A DNA stretch of 64,000 nt from Deltaproteobacteria bacterium (GCA_016219185.1 JACRBZ010000001.1:62001-126000), one strand, 5' to 3'. Shown: positions 37,831 to 48,453, counted from the stretch's first letter. Translations and numbers: made by a program. The notes: generated by a model from the sequence alone, not told the origin.

Positions 37831-38618
37831 CCCCTGAGAATCTATGTATCCTTCGGAAGACGGCCGGCAGAGTCGGGGCCGTCTTTTGTATTTTGATTGC
37901 CATTGTCCTTCTGGATTCATTGATATCCAGGTTCGTATATGAATTCAACGTTTTTTACACCCAGGTGGATGGGCAATATGACCTGATCGGCGTCATGCCG
38001 GAGAAGTCGGAAAAGATGGAGGACCTCGTTGCGGAATCAGACTCCCCCGAAGTGGTTCTTGAATTCAGTGAAGTTTTTTCCGGTTTCTGGCTGGGCAATA
38101 CGATGTGGCGGGGAAAGGTCCGGGTCTTTGCAAAGGCCATGCCGGGCGAGTATGTGATCAAGGTCCGGGACGCCAAAGATACGAAGATCAATCCAGCCCT
38201 GGTCTTTCTGGCCAAGGTTTATCCGGACGCACAGAGCTTGAGAAAAAGTCATGGCCCATATCTCGAACGCTATTATGGCATTACAGCGGGATGGGCTGCG
38301 TCAATTCTTTTTCCGGGACTGGCCATTATTATGCTTTTCAATTATGGCGTTTCCAGTCGCCTTGAAAAGGCATTGGCAAACACCGGGCAGGCTGAGGTTT
38401 ACATGGTCAAGCGTGCACCGGAGGGAATCCAGATTGCCTTTTCCCTGGGAAAAAGACAGGGCCTGAAAAGCGGTGAGCAGCTTGACATCTTAAATTCACA
38501 CGGCTCGGCAGTGGGAGAGGCAGCAGTGCTCACCCCTGGCGATACGGATTCCATCGCAGCCGTCATCACAGCTTTGGACTTTGGACAAATCAGTAGTGTC
38601 CGGCGACGGCCTATCTGA
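37827..38618 (+). CDS. Membrane protein of the TSUP operon, unknown function
   Basis: 263 residues. TM1 is near the N terminus (VGAVFCILIAIVLLDSLISR) and TM2 near residue 165 (WAASILFPGLAIIMLFNYGV). The extracytoplasmic part between them is about 130 residues. A C-terminal cytoplasmic domain contains LGKRQGLKSGEQLDILNS, a pattern seen in small beta-barrel domains. No family recognised. It is translationally coupled to the preceding small gene and is the last gene of the operon. Confidence 0.7.
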   Translation: MTPENLCILRKTAGRVGAVFCILIAIVLLDSLISRFVYEFNVFYTQVDGQYDLIGVMPEKSEKMEDLVAESDSPEVVLEFSEVFSGFWLGNTMWRGKVRVFAKAMPGEYVIKVRDAKDTKINPALVFLAKVYPDAQSLRKSHGPYLERYYGITAGWAASILFPGLAIIMLFNYGVSSRLEKALANTGQAEVYMVKRAPEGIQIAFSLGKRQGLKSGEQLDILNSHGSAVGEAAVLTPGDTDSIAAVITALDFGQISSVRRRPI

Positions 38619-38734
38619 AATAATCCCGCAAAATGGCTTTTTCTCTCTAACCCCCATGCCAGGGGCGGGCACAACGAAGGATGAAAATTGATCATTTTCA
38701 TATAAATCCCTCGTATCTCTGTGTTCTTAAAAAC

Positions 38735-39706
38735 TTAAACCGTAATCTTCCAACAGCGGTGGATTGTCTTCTTCTTGCTGGCGTAGTCCTCGGGAATGGT
38801 GATGGAAGTAATTTCCTTTGCATCTGATATTTCGAGCTGATCCAGGCGCGGCTCAAAATTCTGATGATTTGTCGAAAAGAAGATCGTGGCACCCGCTCTC
38901 ATCACCGAAACAACGGCGGTAAGGAGCATGGGGTGATCCTCTGATATGTCAAAATCATGTGTTTTTTCCCGGCTTGTTGAAAAAGATGGCGGATCGACGA
39001 CCGCAAGATCGAATGTTTCATGCTCACGTTTTGCTTTCTTGAGAAAATCAAATGTATCGGCTTGAACCAGCGTGTTTCCTTCTTCGCAAATTCCGTTGAG
39101 ATTCATGTTCTCTCTGGCCCATCGAATCGCGGTTTCCGATCTGTCCACGGAAACCGTCCGGCACGCACCCCCCTTTGCCGCATAGCAGGAGAATGATCCG
39201 GTGTAGCAGTAGAGGTTCAGAAAATCCTTGCCCACAGCCATTTCTCTCACCAGTTGCCGTGTATTTCTGTGGTCTGAAAAAAGTCCGGTGTCCACGTAAT
39301 CCCAAAGATTTACATAGAAGAAAAGATCTCTTTCCGAAACGATGATCTTTTGCTCCGTGTAATCGAGACGTTCATACCTGCTTCCTTCCTGCCCCCCCAT
39401 GAATCTTTCTTTGAGATGAACCTTTTCAGATGGAACATTCAACGCTTCGGCCACTGCCGCCCCCATCATCGGCAGCCATCCGGGAGTAGACTGTTTCCTC
39501 GTGTATTCGGCAATGACCAGATGGCCGGCATACCAGTCGACAGCAGCGCGTATTTCAGGGATGTCCCAGTCGTAAAGCCTGAACACTTCGATGTTCTGTG
39601 CGGCGTAACGCTTGCGAAGGTGCTTGAACCGCTTCTTAACCTTGTTTGCAAGCATCTGCGCCTGATTTTGATTTTTTTCCTGTAATTCAAATTCCTGAAG
39701 CGTCAT
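38735..39706 (-). CDS. Class I SAM-dependent rRNA methyltransferase (RlmI/RlmK-like)
   Basis: About 323 residues. The Rossmann SAM site is NLYCYTGSFSCYAAKGGA with VDRSETAIRWARENMNLNG. The catalytic/substrate motif is VVDPPSFSTS. The pattern matches the RlmI/RlmL C-terminal family of 23S rRNA cytosine/guanine methyltransferases. An N-terminal PUA domain is not evident. The frame also permits a TTG start at 39730 that would overlap the thiD stop; I prefer the ATG at 39706. Confidence 0.82.
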   Translation of the reverse strand: MTLQEFELQEKNQNQAQMLANKVKKRFKHLRKRYAAQNIEVFRLYDWDIPEIRAAVDWYAGHLVIAEYTRKQSTPGWLPMMGAAVAEALNVPSEKVHLKERFMGGQEGSRYERLDYTEQKIIVSERDLFFYVNLWDYVDTGLFSDHRNTRQLVREMAVGKDFLNLYCYTGSFSCYAAKGGACRTVSVDRSETAIRWARENMNLNGICEEGNTLVQADTFDFLKKAKREHETFDLAVVDPPSFSTSREKTHDFDISEDHPMLLTAVVSVMRAGATIFFSTNHQNFEPRLDQLEISDAKEITSITIPEDYASKKKTIHRCWKITV

Positions 39707-39720
39707 GCTTTTTCTTTCTT

Positions 39721-40542
39721 TTATTTCCAATACCTATGGAAATGGTGGACAGGTCCGTGCCCGCTTCCAAGTTGATAGGCAGCGCCGGCTTCCAGCGCTC
39801 CGGTGATATAGATTTTTGCCTGCAAGACGGCATCCTCAAGCGGATGACCTTTTGCCAGATGGGCGGCAATTGCAGCGGATAGCGTGCAACCGGTTCCATG
39901 GGTATTGCGGGTATCGATTCTTATCGATTCAAACCGTTTCAGTCGACCATCGTTGGCCGTGTATAGTAAATCCAGAATCCGATGGGACTTCCCGTGCCCG
40001 CCTTTCAGAACAACCGCCTGCGCGCCGAATGCGGATAGATTTTTGCATGCGGCTTCAAGCTGAGAACTGTCGGCCTCGAGCAGGGCCTCAACCGGTTGGT
40101 GCAGAAGCATGGCGGCTTCCGGCAAATTGGGCGTGATCACGGCTGCAATGGGAAAAAGAATGGTTTTTAAGGCATCCACCGCATCGTCCCGAAGCAGTTT
40201 GTCTCCGCCGGTTGAGACCATTACCGGATCAACGACAATATTCGGGGTCCCGTAGTGTTTAAGTCGTTCCGCGACGGTTGCAATCACTTCCGGAGAATGC
40301 AGCATGCCGATTTTTACGGCATCAACGCCGATATCTTCCATGATGGCATCAATCTGCAGCGAAATGAATTCCGGCAAAACCGGGTAAATGCCGGTCACTG
40401 CCTGCGTGTTTTGAGCGGTCAGGGCGCAGATCACGGACATGCCGTAACATCCCAGGGCGGAAAATGTCTTCAAATCCGCCTGAATTCCCGCTCCGCCGCC
40501 GCTATCGGAGCCGGCAATGGTCAGAAGTCTGTAATACTTCAT
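39721..40542 (-). CDS. thiD: Hydroxymethylpyrimidine/phosphomethylpyrimidine kinase
   Basis: Phosphorylates HMP and HMP-P in thiamine pyrimidine synthesis. The 273 residues show the family N terminus TIAGSDSGGGAGIQADLKTF, the substrate loop DPVMVSTGGDKLL and the C-terminal catalytic NTHGTGCTLSAAIAAHLA. It is last of thiC-thiM-thiD, all under one riboswitch. Confidence 0.95.
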   Translation of the reverse strand: MKYYRLLTIAGSDSGGGAGIQADLKTFSALGCYGMSVICALTAQNTQAVTGIYPVLPEFISLQIDAIMEDIGVDAVKIGMLHSPEVIATVAERLKHYGTPNIVVDPVMVSTGGDKLLRDDAVDALKTILFPIAAVITPNLPEAAMLLHQPVEALLEADSSQLEAACKNLSAFGAQAVVLKGGHGKSHRILDLLYTANDGRLKRFESIRIDTRNTHGTGCTLSAAIAAHLAKGHPLEDAVLQAKIYITGALEAGAAYQLGSGHGPVHHFHRYWK

Positions 40543-40573
40543 GGCCTTCCTTTCGCATGTTGGTTCTGGCCGT

Positions 40574-41377
40574 TCATGAAGTCAGCCTTATCCGCGTGGC
40601 GATGTCTGATTCCGTTAATGCGTAGAGCATATCGAGAAAATGGAGTTGCATGCTCCCCGGCCCCTTTGCCTGTACCGCGGCCAATTCACCGGCGATTCCC
40701 ATAACCACCATCGCGTGAACGGCCGCGGCAAACGCCGAGGTATTGACGCCGAGAAAAGCGCCGCAAAGCGCAGAAGCGGTACACCCCAGGCCCGTGACCC
40801 TCGGCATCATGGCATGACCGTTCTTTACCTTTGCAATGATACTGTGGGACACGATAATGTCGGTCTCACCGGTAATGCAGACTACGGAGCCAGATCCCCT
40901 GCTTAATTCCTGTGCGACATCCACTGCGGATTCCGACCCCGAAAGACTGTCCACACCCTTGGTTTTTGAGCCTTTTTGCACGATTGCCATAATTTCGGAA
41001 GCATTCCCCCGGATGATGGCAACAGGCGCCACAGAAAGAAGTTGCATTGCCGTTTCCGTACGATATGGGGTTGCGCCTGCTCCCACCGGATCCAACACAA
41101 TCGGCACATTACAGCTTTGAGCCTGAAGCATGGCTTTCTGCATGGATTGAATCCACTTTTCACTTAATGTTCCGATGTTGATCACCAGCGCCTTGGCGAT
41201 CCCGACCATATCACTGACTTCCTCCAGGGCATGCGCCATTACCGGAGATGCACCGATCGCAAGCAGGGCGTTGGCGGTCGTGTTCATGGCCACATAATTG
41301 GTAATGTTATGAACCAGCGGCGCCTGGTGACGAATTGCGAGCACATCGGACCAGACGGATTGTGCGGTTATCTTCAT
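40574..41377 (-). CDS. thiM: Hydroxyethylthiazole kinase
   Basis: Phosphorylates the salvaged thiazole moiety of thiamine. The 267 residues have VHNITNYVAMNTTANALLA, DPVGAGATPYR, IRGNASEIMAI and the ribokinase-like catalytic VTGLGCTASAL. It lies between thiC and thiD. Its presence with thiD indicates salvage as well as synthesis; no thiE is seen in the window. Confidence 0.95.
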   Translation of the reverse strand: MKITAQSVWSDVLAIRHQAPLVHNITNYVAMNTTANALLAIGASPVMAHALEEVSDMVGIAKALVINIGTLSEKWIQSMQKAMLQAQSCNVPIVLDPVGAGATPYRTETAMQLLSVAPVAIIRGNASEIMAIVQKGSKTKGVDSLSGSESAVDVAQELSRGSGSVVCITGETDIIVSHSIIAKVKNGHAMMPRVTGLGCTASALCGAFLGVNTSAFAAAVHAMVVMGIAGELAAVQAKGPGSMQLHFLDMLYALTESDIATRIRLTS

Positions 41378-41395
41378 GCGAAAAATCCCCTTTTA

Positions 41396-42661
41396 CTAAA
41401 GACGCTTCATCGCGCACCATTCCCCGCACATGGTGCATGGCAAATCATTCTTGGCTCCCGGCGATGCTGTCCCGACTTTTTCAAGGTAGCGGCTGAATTT
41501 GTTTTTATCGATGGACAGCCCCTCCTGGGCATCCCAGTCAAAACGCCTTCTTGCCTTTGACATCTCCAGGTTCCTGGCTATCGCATCGGGTCGTTTCCTG
41601 GCAAGATCCGCGGCAGCAGCGGCGATTTTGGATGCAATGACACCTTCGTGGACATCCTCAAGCGACGGCAGACGCAAATGCTCCGCGGGCGTCACATAAC
41701 ACAGAAAGTCCGCGCCGAACATCCCGGCCAAGGCCCCGCCGATGGCACCTGTTATATGATCGTATCCCGCGGCATAGTCGATGACCAGCGGACCCAATAC
41801 ATAAAACGGCGCTCCGTCGCAGATCTCTTTTTCTTTTCTAATGTTTTCTTCTATCAGATTCAACGGAACATGCCCCGGCCCTTCAACCATCACCTGGACA
41901 TTTGCAGAACGGCATCGCTGCACAAGCTCTCCGATGATTTCAAGCTCTCCGAACTGCGCCGCATCGTTGGCATCATGCGTACAGCCGGGCCGCAGTCCGT
42001 CGCCGATGGACAGCGTGATATCATAGGCATTTGCCACGGCAAGGATTTCATCAAAATGCGCATACAGGAAACTTTCCTTTTTCTGATGTTTCATCCATTG
42101 GGCCATGATGGCCCCGCCGCGGCTGACCACGCCAAGGGTCCGCCTTTCAATCAAAGGCAGGTGCTTGCTTAATAATCCGGCGTGAATGGTCATGAAATCA
42201 ACGCCTTCCTCCGCCTGTTTTTCCACAATGCGCAAAAAATGCGAAAAGTTCAGCTTGTCCGTGGTATCCAATCCGATCATCGCGTCGTAAATCGGAACCG
42301 TTCCCAGGGTGATATCGAATTCTTCGATGATGCGTTTTCTGAATTCAGAACTATTCCCGGCAATGGACAGATCCATGACCGCATCGGCACCGGCTGAAAT
42401 CGCAGCCTTAAGCTTTTGAATTTCATTTTCATAATCACAGTTCGTCGGAGACGTACCGATATTGGCATTGATTTTCACGCGCGTATCCCTGCCAATGGCA
42501 ACGGGAGTCAGCGCACCATGCCGATTGTTTCTCGGAACGACGACATGCCCCCTGATGATGCTTTGGATAAATTCTGACAGGTCGATACTTTCCGCTTCGG
42601 AAAGCTGTGAAACATGTGGCGGAACATTTCCTTTTTGCAGTACTTCGATGATCGTGCTCAT
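41396..42661 (-). CDS. thiC: Phosphomethylpyrimidine synthase ThiC
   Basis: A radical-SAM enzyme rearranging AIR to HMP-P. At about 421 residues it is the short form common in anaerobes. The non-canonical cluster motif CX2CX4C is at the C terminus (CTMCGEWCAMKRL). VEGPGHVPL and FMTIHAGLL are further landmarks. The frame allows a start at 42679, but GGGAGG lies at the right spacing from the ATG at 42661. It is first gene behind the TPP riboswitch. Confidence 0.96.
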   Translation of the reverse strand: MSTIIEVLQKGNVPPHVSQLSEAESIDLSEFIQSIIRGHVVVPRNNRHGALTPVAIGRDTRVKINANIGTSPTNCDYENEIQKLKAAISAGADAVMDLSIAGNSSEFRKRIIEEFDITLGTVPIYDAMIGLDTTDKLNFSHFLRIVEKQAEEGVDFMTIHAGLLSKHLPLIERRTLGVVSRGGAIMAQWMKHQKKESFLYAHFDEILAVANAYDITLSIGDGLRPGCTHDANDAAQFGELEIIGELVQRCRSANVQVMVEGPGHVPLNLIEENIRKEKEICDGAPFYVLGPLVIDYAAGYDHITGAIGGALAGMFGADFLCYVTPAEHLRLPSLEDVHEGVIASKIAAAAADLARKRPDAIARNLEMSKARRRFDWDAQEGLSIDKNKFSRYLEKVGTASPGAKNDLPCTMCGEWCAMKRL

Positions 42662-42682
42662 TGAGGTCCTCCCTTTCAAAAC

Positions 42683-42723
42683 AAAAAAGCAGATGAACGC
42701 GTAAGAAACGTTTCACCTGCTTT
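42683..42723 (-). terminator. Riboswitch-controlled terminator before thiC
   Basis: On the minus strand AAAGCAGGTGAA (42723-42712) pairs with TTCATCTGCTTT (42697-42686). This gives 12 bp with one G-T pair and runs into TTTTTT. It lies between the riboswitch aptamer and the thiC ribosome-binding site. TPP is therefore expected to act by premature termination rather than by hiding the ribosome-binding site. Confidence 0.85.
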
Positions 42724-42740
42724 AGCGAAATTCTTCATGT

Positions 42741-42826
42741 TTCCTTACGCTGGCATTATCCAGGTCAAGTTCAAGGGTTTATTCTCAGCCCGTTGCGCTA
42801 TCTCATTGCCCGGGCACCCCTAACAG
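42741..42826 (-). ncRNA. TPP riboswitch aptamer (THI element)
   Basis: The minus strand carries the conserved THI-box blocks in order: TTAGGGGTGCCC, GGCTGAGA, ACCCTTGAAC and GGATAATGCCAGCGTAAGGA. CTGAGA and the GATAATGCCAGCG block form the pyrimidine and pyrophosphate sensor helices. It is upstream of thiC-thiM-thiD, the expected regulon. Confidence 0.96.
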
Positions 42827-42854
42827 TCACGGCTGTATTTCAGATTTATTGTAT

Positions 42855-42884
42855 AAAATAGAGTACATCCGCATTCCCTGTCAA
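42855..42884 (-). promoter_or_regulatory. Sigma-70 promoter of the thiCMD operon
   Basis: The minus strand has a consensus -35 TTGACA (42884-42879) and a -10-like TATTTT (42860-42855) with an 18-nt spacer. The predicted start is about 20 nt before the riboswitch aptamer. Confidence 0.6.
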
Positions 42885-42926
42885 ATGATATTTTCGGGTT
42901 GGTGATGAACGGCTCCTTATCCCCGG

Positions 42927-45900
42927 TCATCTTTTTCCCAGATATTGTTTCAGATACCTTGCCGTATGCGATAGGGCCTTTTCCAGCATTTCCTCCGGGG
43001 AACCGTTTGCCACCACCTGCCCGCCGGCCTGTCCGCCTTCCGGGCCCAGATCAATGACAAGATCTGCTGCCAGAATGATATCCAGATTGTGCTCGATGAC
43101 CACCACCGTGTTTCCGTGATCCACCAGGGACTGCAACACCCGGACCAGCCGCTCCACATCCGAGGGGTGAAGCCCCGTGGATGGCTCATCCAGAACATAT
43201 ACCGTATGATCGGCGGATGCCTTGACCAGTTGATGGGCCAGCTTGATGCGCTGGGCTTCACCGCCAGAAAGCGTGGGACTCGGCTGACCCAGGCGCAAAT
43301 ACCCCAGACCGATGTCGCATACCAGGGACAGGGCCCGGCGGATGGCCGGAACCGGCGTAAAAAATGCCAGGGCTTCCTGAAACGTCATATCCAGGACTTC
43401 GGAAATGGTTTTTCCCTTGTACACAACCATCAGGGTTTCCGGATTAAACCGCTTTCCCTGGCAGACATCGCAGGGAACATAGACGTCCGGAAGGAAACTC
43501 ATTTCGATCTTGTTGTGGCCCTGTCCCTTGCAGGCAGCGCAGCGGCCCTCCTCGACATTGAATGAGAACCTTCCGGGCAGATATCCCCGGGTTCTGGCGG
43601 CAGGGGTCAGGGCAAAAAGCTGGCGGATATCCGCATAGAATCCGACATAGGACGCCGGAACCGACCGGGGCGTTTTCCCGATGGGGCTGTGATCGACCTC
43701 CAGAATCCGTTTCACTGGCTCCAAGCCCCGAATGCTTCGGCACAGGCTTTCCGGAACCGGGCGTCCTTCAAGCACGCAGCGGACGGCCGGAAACAGCGTT
43801 CCCTTCACCAGCGTGGATTTTCCGGAACCCGAGACCCCGGTCACGGCAATCAGGGTATTCAGCGGAAATTCCATATCGATGGACTTGAGGTTGTTCAGGC
43901 AGGCGCCTTGAATCTCAACCCGCGGCTGGTCCCGAAAACGCCTCAGGCGGCTGGTCATGACATGGGTCTTTTGCTTCAGATATTTTCCGGTAAGTGAGCT
44001 TTCGGTGTTTTTGATGAATTCCGGGGTTCCCGAAGCCACAATCCTGCCCCCGTCCCTGCCCGCACCGGGTCCAAGGTCGATGAGGGTATCGGCTTGGCGG
44101 ATGGTTTCTTCGTCATGTTCCACGACCAGGACCGTATTACCCCGATCCCGCAGGGTTTTCAGGGCATGGATCAGAATTCCGCTGTCCCGGGGGTGAAGCC
44201 CGATGGTCGGCTCATCCAGGATATAGAGGATTCCGGTGAGATTGGACCCGAGCTGTGCGGCAAGCCTGACCCGCTGCGCTTCCCCGCCGGAGAGGGTATC
44301 CCCGCTTCTTCCCAGGGAGAGGTAAGAGAGCCCCAACTGGTTCAAAAGGACCAGGCGCGACAGGATTTCGGATATGACCGGTTCGGCAACGGGCTTTTCC
44401 GCATCGCCGAACGATAAGCCCTTGATCATGCTCTCAAGCTGCCCGGCGGTTGCCTGCATCAGCTCCCATATCGAAAACCCGCCAATGGTTACGGACAGGG
44501 CCAGGGGCTTCAGTCGGCTGCCCAGGCACCGGGGACAAACGCTGCGCCTGCCATCTTCCGGAGCTTCGATCTGCCCCAGTCCCCCGCAGGTCGCGCACGC
44601 CCCCTGGGGACTGTTGAAGGAAAAAAGCCTGGGGTCCAGGGCTTCCAGCCCGGTTCCACAGGTCGGGCAAACCCCCTTCAGACTGAAAACCGTTTCATTT
44701 CCGAAGGCTTCAACCACCGTAAAACTGCCGTTTCCCTCCAAAAGCGCCGCATCCAGCAAGGGAGTCAACAGCTCCGGATTCAACCCGCCGGAAGACCACT
44801 GCCCGGTTTCCAGCTCGATGGTGTGTTCGTGATAGCGGCTGAGCGCCATATCGGGCTGAATCCTTGTCCATGCACCGTCGATCTTGGCGCGATTGATCCC
44901 GCTTTTCAGCGCCCTTGAGAGCACATCCTTGTGAAATCCTTTCCTGCCGCTCACCTTAGGCGTCAGGATGGATGCGGACACGCCGGAATACCGCCGCAGG
45001 ATCTCATCGAAAATGGCCTTGCGGGTCTGGGTCACCATCCTTTTGCCGCATCCCGGGCAGTGGCGATCTCCGAGCTTGCTGAATAAAAGCCTTAAAAAAT
45101 GATAGATCTCAGTCAGGGTTGCAACCGTGGATCTGCGGCTGGAATGGCTGATGCGCTGCTCGATGGCCACTGTCGGGGAAAGCCCGGTGATCCGGTCCAC
45201 GTCCGGGCGCTCCAGAATGGTCATGTACTGGCGGACATATGGGGCCAGGCTCTCCAGATACCGACGCTGGCCTTCGGCAAACAGGACATCAAAGGCAAGG
45301 GAGGACTTTCCCGACCCGGATACGCCGGTCATCACGACAAGCTCATTGCGGGGAATGGTTGCGGTGACATTTTTCAGATTATGCTCCCGGGCACCGCTGA
45401 CGACAATGGACCCACCCCAGGCAGCAGCCGGCTCTGAAACCGCGGCGGGAATCGTCGACATTTCTCCGGGCTTACCGGGTCTGAGGTATTCGCGCAGAAA
45501 TCTGCCGGTATGCGACTGGCCGCACACCGAAACCGATTCTGGCGTTCCCGAGACCACCACGGTTCCGCCGGCATCCCCGCCTTCCGGTCCCAGATCGATC
45601 ACCCAGTCGGCGGTCTTGATCACATCCAGGTTATGCTCGATCACCAGGACCGTATGACCTTTTGCCGTGAGGCGCTGAAACACTTCAAGAAGCCGTTCGA
45701 TATCCTGGAAATGCAGTCCCGTGGTGGGTTCATCCAGGATGAAGAGCCGGCTGCGGGTCCCGGTTTCCTGTAAAAACCGGGAAAGCTTCAGGCGCTGGGC
45801 CTCCCCGCCGGAGAGCGTGTTCAGGGGCTGGCCGAGCCTCAGATACCCCAGACCGACATCCGATAGTAAAGCCAGGGGGCCCGTGATCTGGGGAATACCC

Positions 45901-48233
45901 GTGAAAACTGTCAGAGCTTCATCTGTGGTCAGGTTAAAGATGTCCGAAATATTCAGGCCATTATAACGGATGTTCAAGGCCTCAGGGCCAAAGCGTTTTC
46001 CGGCGCACCTGGGGCAGGTCACAAAAACATCCGAGAGAAACTGCATCTCGATTTTTTCAAATCCTTCGCCTTTGCAGGCTTCACATCGACCTCCAGGAAC
46101 ATTAAAGGAAAAATATCCGGCGGAGAATCCTTTTTCACGGGCCTGCGGCGTATTGGCCAGGCGCTTTCGCAGGGGATCCATGGCACCGGTATAGGTCAGG
46201 GCATTGGCTCTCGGGGTTCGTCCCACCGCATGCTGATCCACCAGAATCGCTTCGGATATGTTCTCCAGCCCCTGGATCTTCCGGTATTGTCCCGGACGAT
46301 CCGAAGCCTGGCCCTTGATCCGCTGAATGGCTTTATAAAGGATATCGCCGGCCAGCGTGGATTTTCCCGATCCGGACACGCCGGTAATACAGGTCATCAC
46401 TCCCAGGGGAATGGCCACAGTCACGTCTTTTAAATTGTTTTCCGACGCCCCTTCAATTCGTATCCATTCAAGGTCATTTCGTATTTTTCCGCGCCGCGGA
46501 ATGGGAATGCGTCGTTTTCCCGTCAAATAGTCACCGGTAAGGGTCCCGCCGATTTGGGACGCGGGGCCGTCGTACATGATTTCGCCGCCATTTTCTCCGG
46601 CCTTGGGACCCATGTCCAGAATCCGGTCTGCCTGGCGGATGATCTCGGGGTCATGCTCCACCACGACAATGGTGTTGGGAAGGTCCCGAAGCCGCTTCAG
46701 GATTTCAACCAAGCGGTTGCAGTCCCTGGGGTGGAGTCCGATGCTGGGTTCATCCAGAACATAGAGGGCATTGACCATGGAAGAGCCCAGGCTGGATGCC
46801 AAAGCCACGCGCTGGACTTCGCCTCCGGAAAGGGTTCTGGACTGCCGATCCAGGGTCAGATACCCCAGCCCCACATCCTGAAGGAATTTGAGTCGGGACA
46901 GGACTTCATCATAGATCATTCGGCTGGCGTTGTCCGTGGCATTCATGTCAAGGGCTGTAAAAAATGATGCAGCCTCCGTGACATTCAGGCTATAGACATC
47001 CGAGATCGTTCGGTCGTCCAGCCTATAAAGCAGGGTCTCGGGTTTAAACCGGGTTCCGTTGCAGGTGCCGCAGACCGTGTAACTGCGATAGCGCGATAGA
47101 AATACCCGCACCGGCAGCTTATAGGTTTTGGTTTCCAGCCATTTGAAAAAACCGCGCACCCCGTAATATGCCGGCGTGCCTTCAACAATGGCCGTTCTCT
47201 GGTCGGGCGGCAGGTCTTCAAATGGAATGCGGGTGGATATTCCCTGTTTTTGGCAAAAGGCCATCAACTCTTCAAACTCGACCTTTTGATCCGAAACCGT
47301 TCCCCAGGGTTTGATGGCGCCCTGTTCCAGGGATTTTGACGCATCCGGAATCACCAGGTCCCAGTCAATATCGATGGTCCTGCCAAACCCCCGGCAGGCA
47401 TCACAGGCCCCGACCGGACTGTTAAAGGAAAAGAGATTGGGAACCGGAGGGGAATATAAGATCCCGCAGGAAGCGCACTCCAGACCCCGGCTGAAAGACA
47501 GAAAATGTTGAGGGCCCGACCACAGATCGATATGGCCGGCACCCCATTGAAATGCCTGTTCCAGGGAATCCATGATCCGGGGCTGATCCACGGCCCGAAA
47601 CCGAAGCCTGTCGACCAGAATATGAAGGGGCCGAGGGATTTCCTGCGCTGACAGGTCCGACAACTGGCCGGTCTGTCCCCCAACCACATAGCGGTCAAAC
47701 CCCATGCGGGTCCAGGGCAGCAAGACATCCGGCGCCGGCACTGGATCCGGGCTTGGCTCGGAGGCCGCCGGAAACGTGATGCGAATTTCCGTTCCTTCTG
47801 CCATGTCCTGGAGCATCTTCCAGACATGAAGCGGGGTCTCCGGTAGCACCGGTTTGCCGCACCCCCGACAGTGAAGCTGTCCCATGCGGCTATACAGGAG
47901 TTTAATGTAATCGGTCAGCTCCGTCATCGTACCCACGGTGGACCGGGATGTTCTTACGGGGTCCTTCCGGTCGATGGCAATGGCCGGCGGTATTCCCAGA
48001 ATGGCGTCCACCTGCGGCCGGTCCATTCGATCCATAAACTGCCGGGCATAGGGCGAAAATGTTTCCACATAGCGCCGCTGGCCTTCGGCATAGAGGGTGT
48101 CGAAGGCCAGGGAAGATTTGCCAGAACCACTGACGCCAGTGACCACCGTTATCCGGTTCAGGGGAATGTCCAGGTCAAGGTTTTTCAGGTTGTGCTGTCT
48201 GGCGCCGCGGACGACGATTGCTGGAGTTTTCAT
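42927..48233 (-). CDS. uvrA: Double-length UvrA (tandem excinuclease ABC subunit A)
   Basis: About 1768 residues, nearly twice the normal UvrA. It contains four ABC ATPase modules: Walker A GVSGSGKS near residues 33, 620, 972 and 1468, and four TLSGGE signatures. The UvrA-type N terminus ([16 protein letters not shown]) recurs at about 950 as [16 protein letters not shown]. Each half has its own zinc modules (CxxC pairs plus [20 protein letters not shown] or [20 protein letters not shown]) and a UvrB-binding-like insertion. It recognises DNA damage for nucleotide excision repair. Canonical UvrA is a homodimer of two-ATPase chains, so this may be a covalent dimer. The frame extends to a GTG at 48338; I chose the ATG at 48233, where UvrA homology begins, though no good ribosome-binding site precedes it. 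Confidence 0.9.
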   Translation of the reverse strand: MKTPAIVVRGARQHNLKNLDLDIPLNRITVVTGVSGSGKSSLAFDTLYAEGQRRYVETFSPYARQFMDRMDRPQVDAILGIPPAIAIDRKDPVRTSRSTVGTMTELTDYIKLLYSRMGQLHCRGCGKPVLPETPLHVWKMLQDMAEGTEIRITFPAASEPSPDPVPAPDVLLPWTRMGFDRYVVGGQTGQLSDLSAQEIPRPLHILVDRLRFRAVDQPRIMDSLEQAFQWGAGHIDLWSGPQHFLSFSRGLECASCGILYSPPVPNLFSFNSPVGACDACRGFGRTIDIDWDLVIPDASKSLEQGAIKPWGTVSDQKVEFEELMAFCQKQGISTRIPFEDLPPDQRTAIVEGTPAYYGVRGFFKWLETKTYKLPVRVFLSRYRSYTVCGTCNGTRFKPETLLYRLDDRTISDVYSLNVTEAASFFTALDMNATDNASRMIYDEVLSRLKFLQDVGLGYLTLDRQSRTLSGGEVQRVALASSLGSSMVNALYVLDEPSIGLHPRDCNRLVEILKRLRDLPNTIVVVEHDPEIIRQADRILDMGPKAGENGGEIMYDGPASQIGGTLTGDYLTGKRRIPIPRRGKIRNDLEWIRIEGASENNLKDVTVAIPLGVMTCITGVSGSGKSTLAGDILYKAIQRIKGQASDRPGQYRKIQGLENISEAILVDQHAVGRTPRANALTYTGAMDPLRKRLANTPQAREKGFSAGYFSFNVPGGRCEACKGEGFEKIEMQFLSDVFVTCPRCAGKRFGPEALNIRYNGLNISDIFNLTTDEALTVFTGIPQITGPLALLSDVGLGYLRLGQPLNTLSGGEAQRLKLSRFLQETGTRSRLFILDEPTTGLHFQDIERLLEVFQRLTAKGHTVLVIEHNLDVIKTADWVIDLGPEGGDAGGTVVVSGTPESVSVCGQSHTGRFLREYLRPGKPGEMSTIPAAVSEPAAAWGGSIVVSGAREHNLKNVTATIPRNELVVMTGVSGSGKSSLAFDVLFAEGQRRYLESLAPYVRQYMTILERPDVDRITGLSPTVAIEQRISHSSRRSTVATLTEIYHFLRLLFSKLGDRHCPGCGKRMVTQTRKAIFDEILRRYSGVSASILTPKVSGRKGFHKDVLSRALKSGINRAKIDGAWTRIQPDMALSRYHEHTIELETGQWSSGGLNPELLTPLLDAALLEGNGSFTVVEAFGNETVFSLKGVCPTCGTGLEALDPRLFSFNSPQGACATCGGLGQIEAPEDGRRSVCPRCLGSRLKPLALSVTIGGFSIWELMQATAGQLESMIKGLSFGDAEKPVAEPVISEILSRLVLLNQLGLSYLSLGRSGDTLSGGEAQRVRLAAQLGSNLTGILYILDEPTIGLHPRDSGILIHALKTLRDRGNTVLVVEHDEETIRQADTLIDLGPGAGRDGGRIVASGTPEFIKNTESSLTGKYLKQKTHVMTSRLRRFRDQPRVEIQGACLNNLKSIDMEFPLNTLIAVTGVSGSGKSTLVKGTLFPAVRCVLEGRPVPESLCRSIRGLEPVKRILEVDHSPIGKTPRSVPASYVGFYADIRQLFALTPAARTRGYLPGRFSFNVEEGRCAACKGQGHNKIEMSFLPDVYVPCDVCQGKRFNPETLMVVYKGKTISEVLDMTFQEALAFFTPVPAIRRALSLVCDIGLGYLRLGQPSPTLSGGEAQRIKLAHQLVKASADHTVYVLDEPSTGLHPSDVERLVRVLQSLVDHGNTVVVIEHNLDIILAADLVIDLGPEGGQAGGQVVANGSPEEMLEKALSHTARYLKQYLGKR

Positions 48234-48354
48234 TGGCCAAAGATGATACATCCATGGCATTTTTTCAAGGCCGGAATCGGACGATCCCGAAATAAATGAT
48301 CCTTTGACAAGGTGCCGGTTGTAAAAGGTTTTTGGCACCTCTTCTTTGTTGGCC

Positions 48355-48383
48355 TTGACACTTGGGGATAGAAAAAGTATAAA
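48355..48383 (+). promoter_or_regulatory. Sigma-70 promoter of tatBC
   Basis: TTGACA (48355-48360), 17-nt spacer, TATAAA (48378-48383): close to consensus. The start would fall near 48390, leaving a leader of about 135 nt before tatB. Confidence 0.72.
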
Positions 48384-48423
48384 TTATCGGAATGCTATTT
48401 AGTGGTAATGGTTTCGTTTGCCA

Positions 48424-48453
48424 TTTTACAGACACATTTAAAGGTCTGTAAAA
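48424..48453 (+). other. Perfect 10-bp inverted repeat in the tatB leader
   Basis: TTTTACAGAC (48424-48433) and GTCTGTAAAA (48444-48453) pair perfectly around a 10-nt spacer. It lies about 35 nt after the predicted start and about 70 nt before tatB. No T-run follows, so it is more likely an operator or RNA structure than a terminator. The half-sites (ACAG then CTGT) are in the wrong order for an E. coli-type LexA box. Confidence 0.5.

Noticed and set aside
48424-48453. LexA box upstream of uvrA
   Set aside because: The half-sites are ACAG then CTGT, the reverse of the CTGT-N8-ACAG order, and the repeat lies about 190 bp from the uvrA start.
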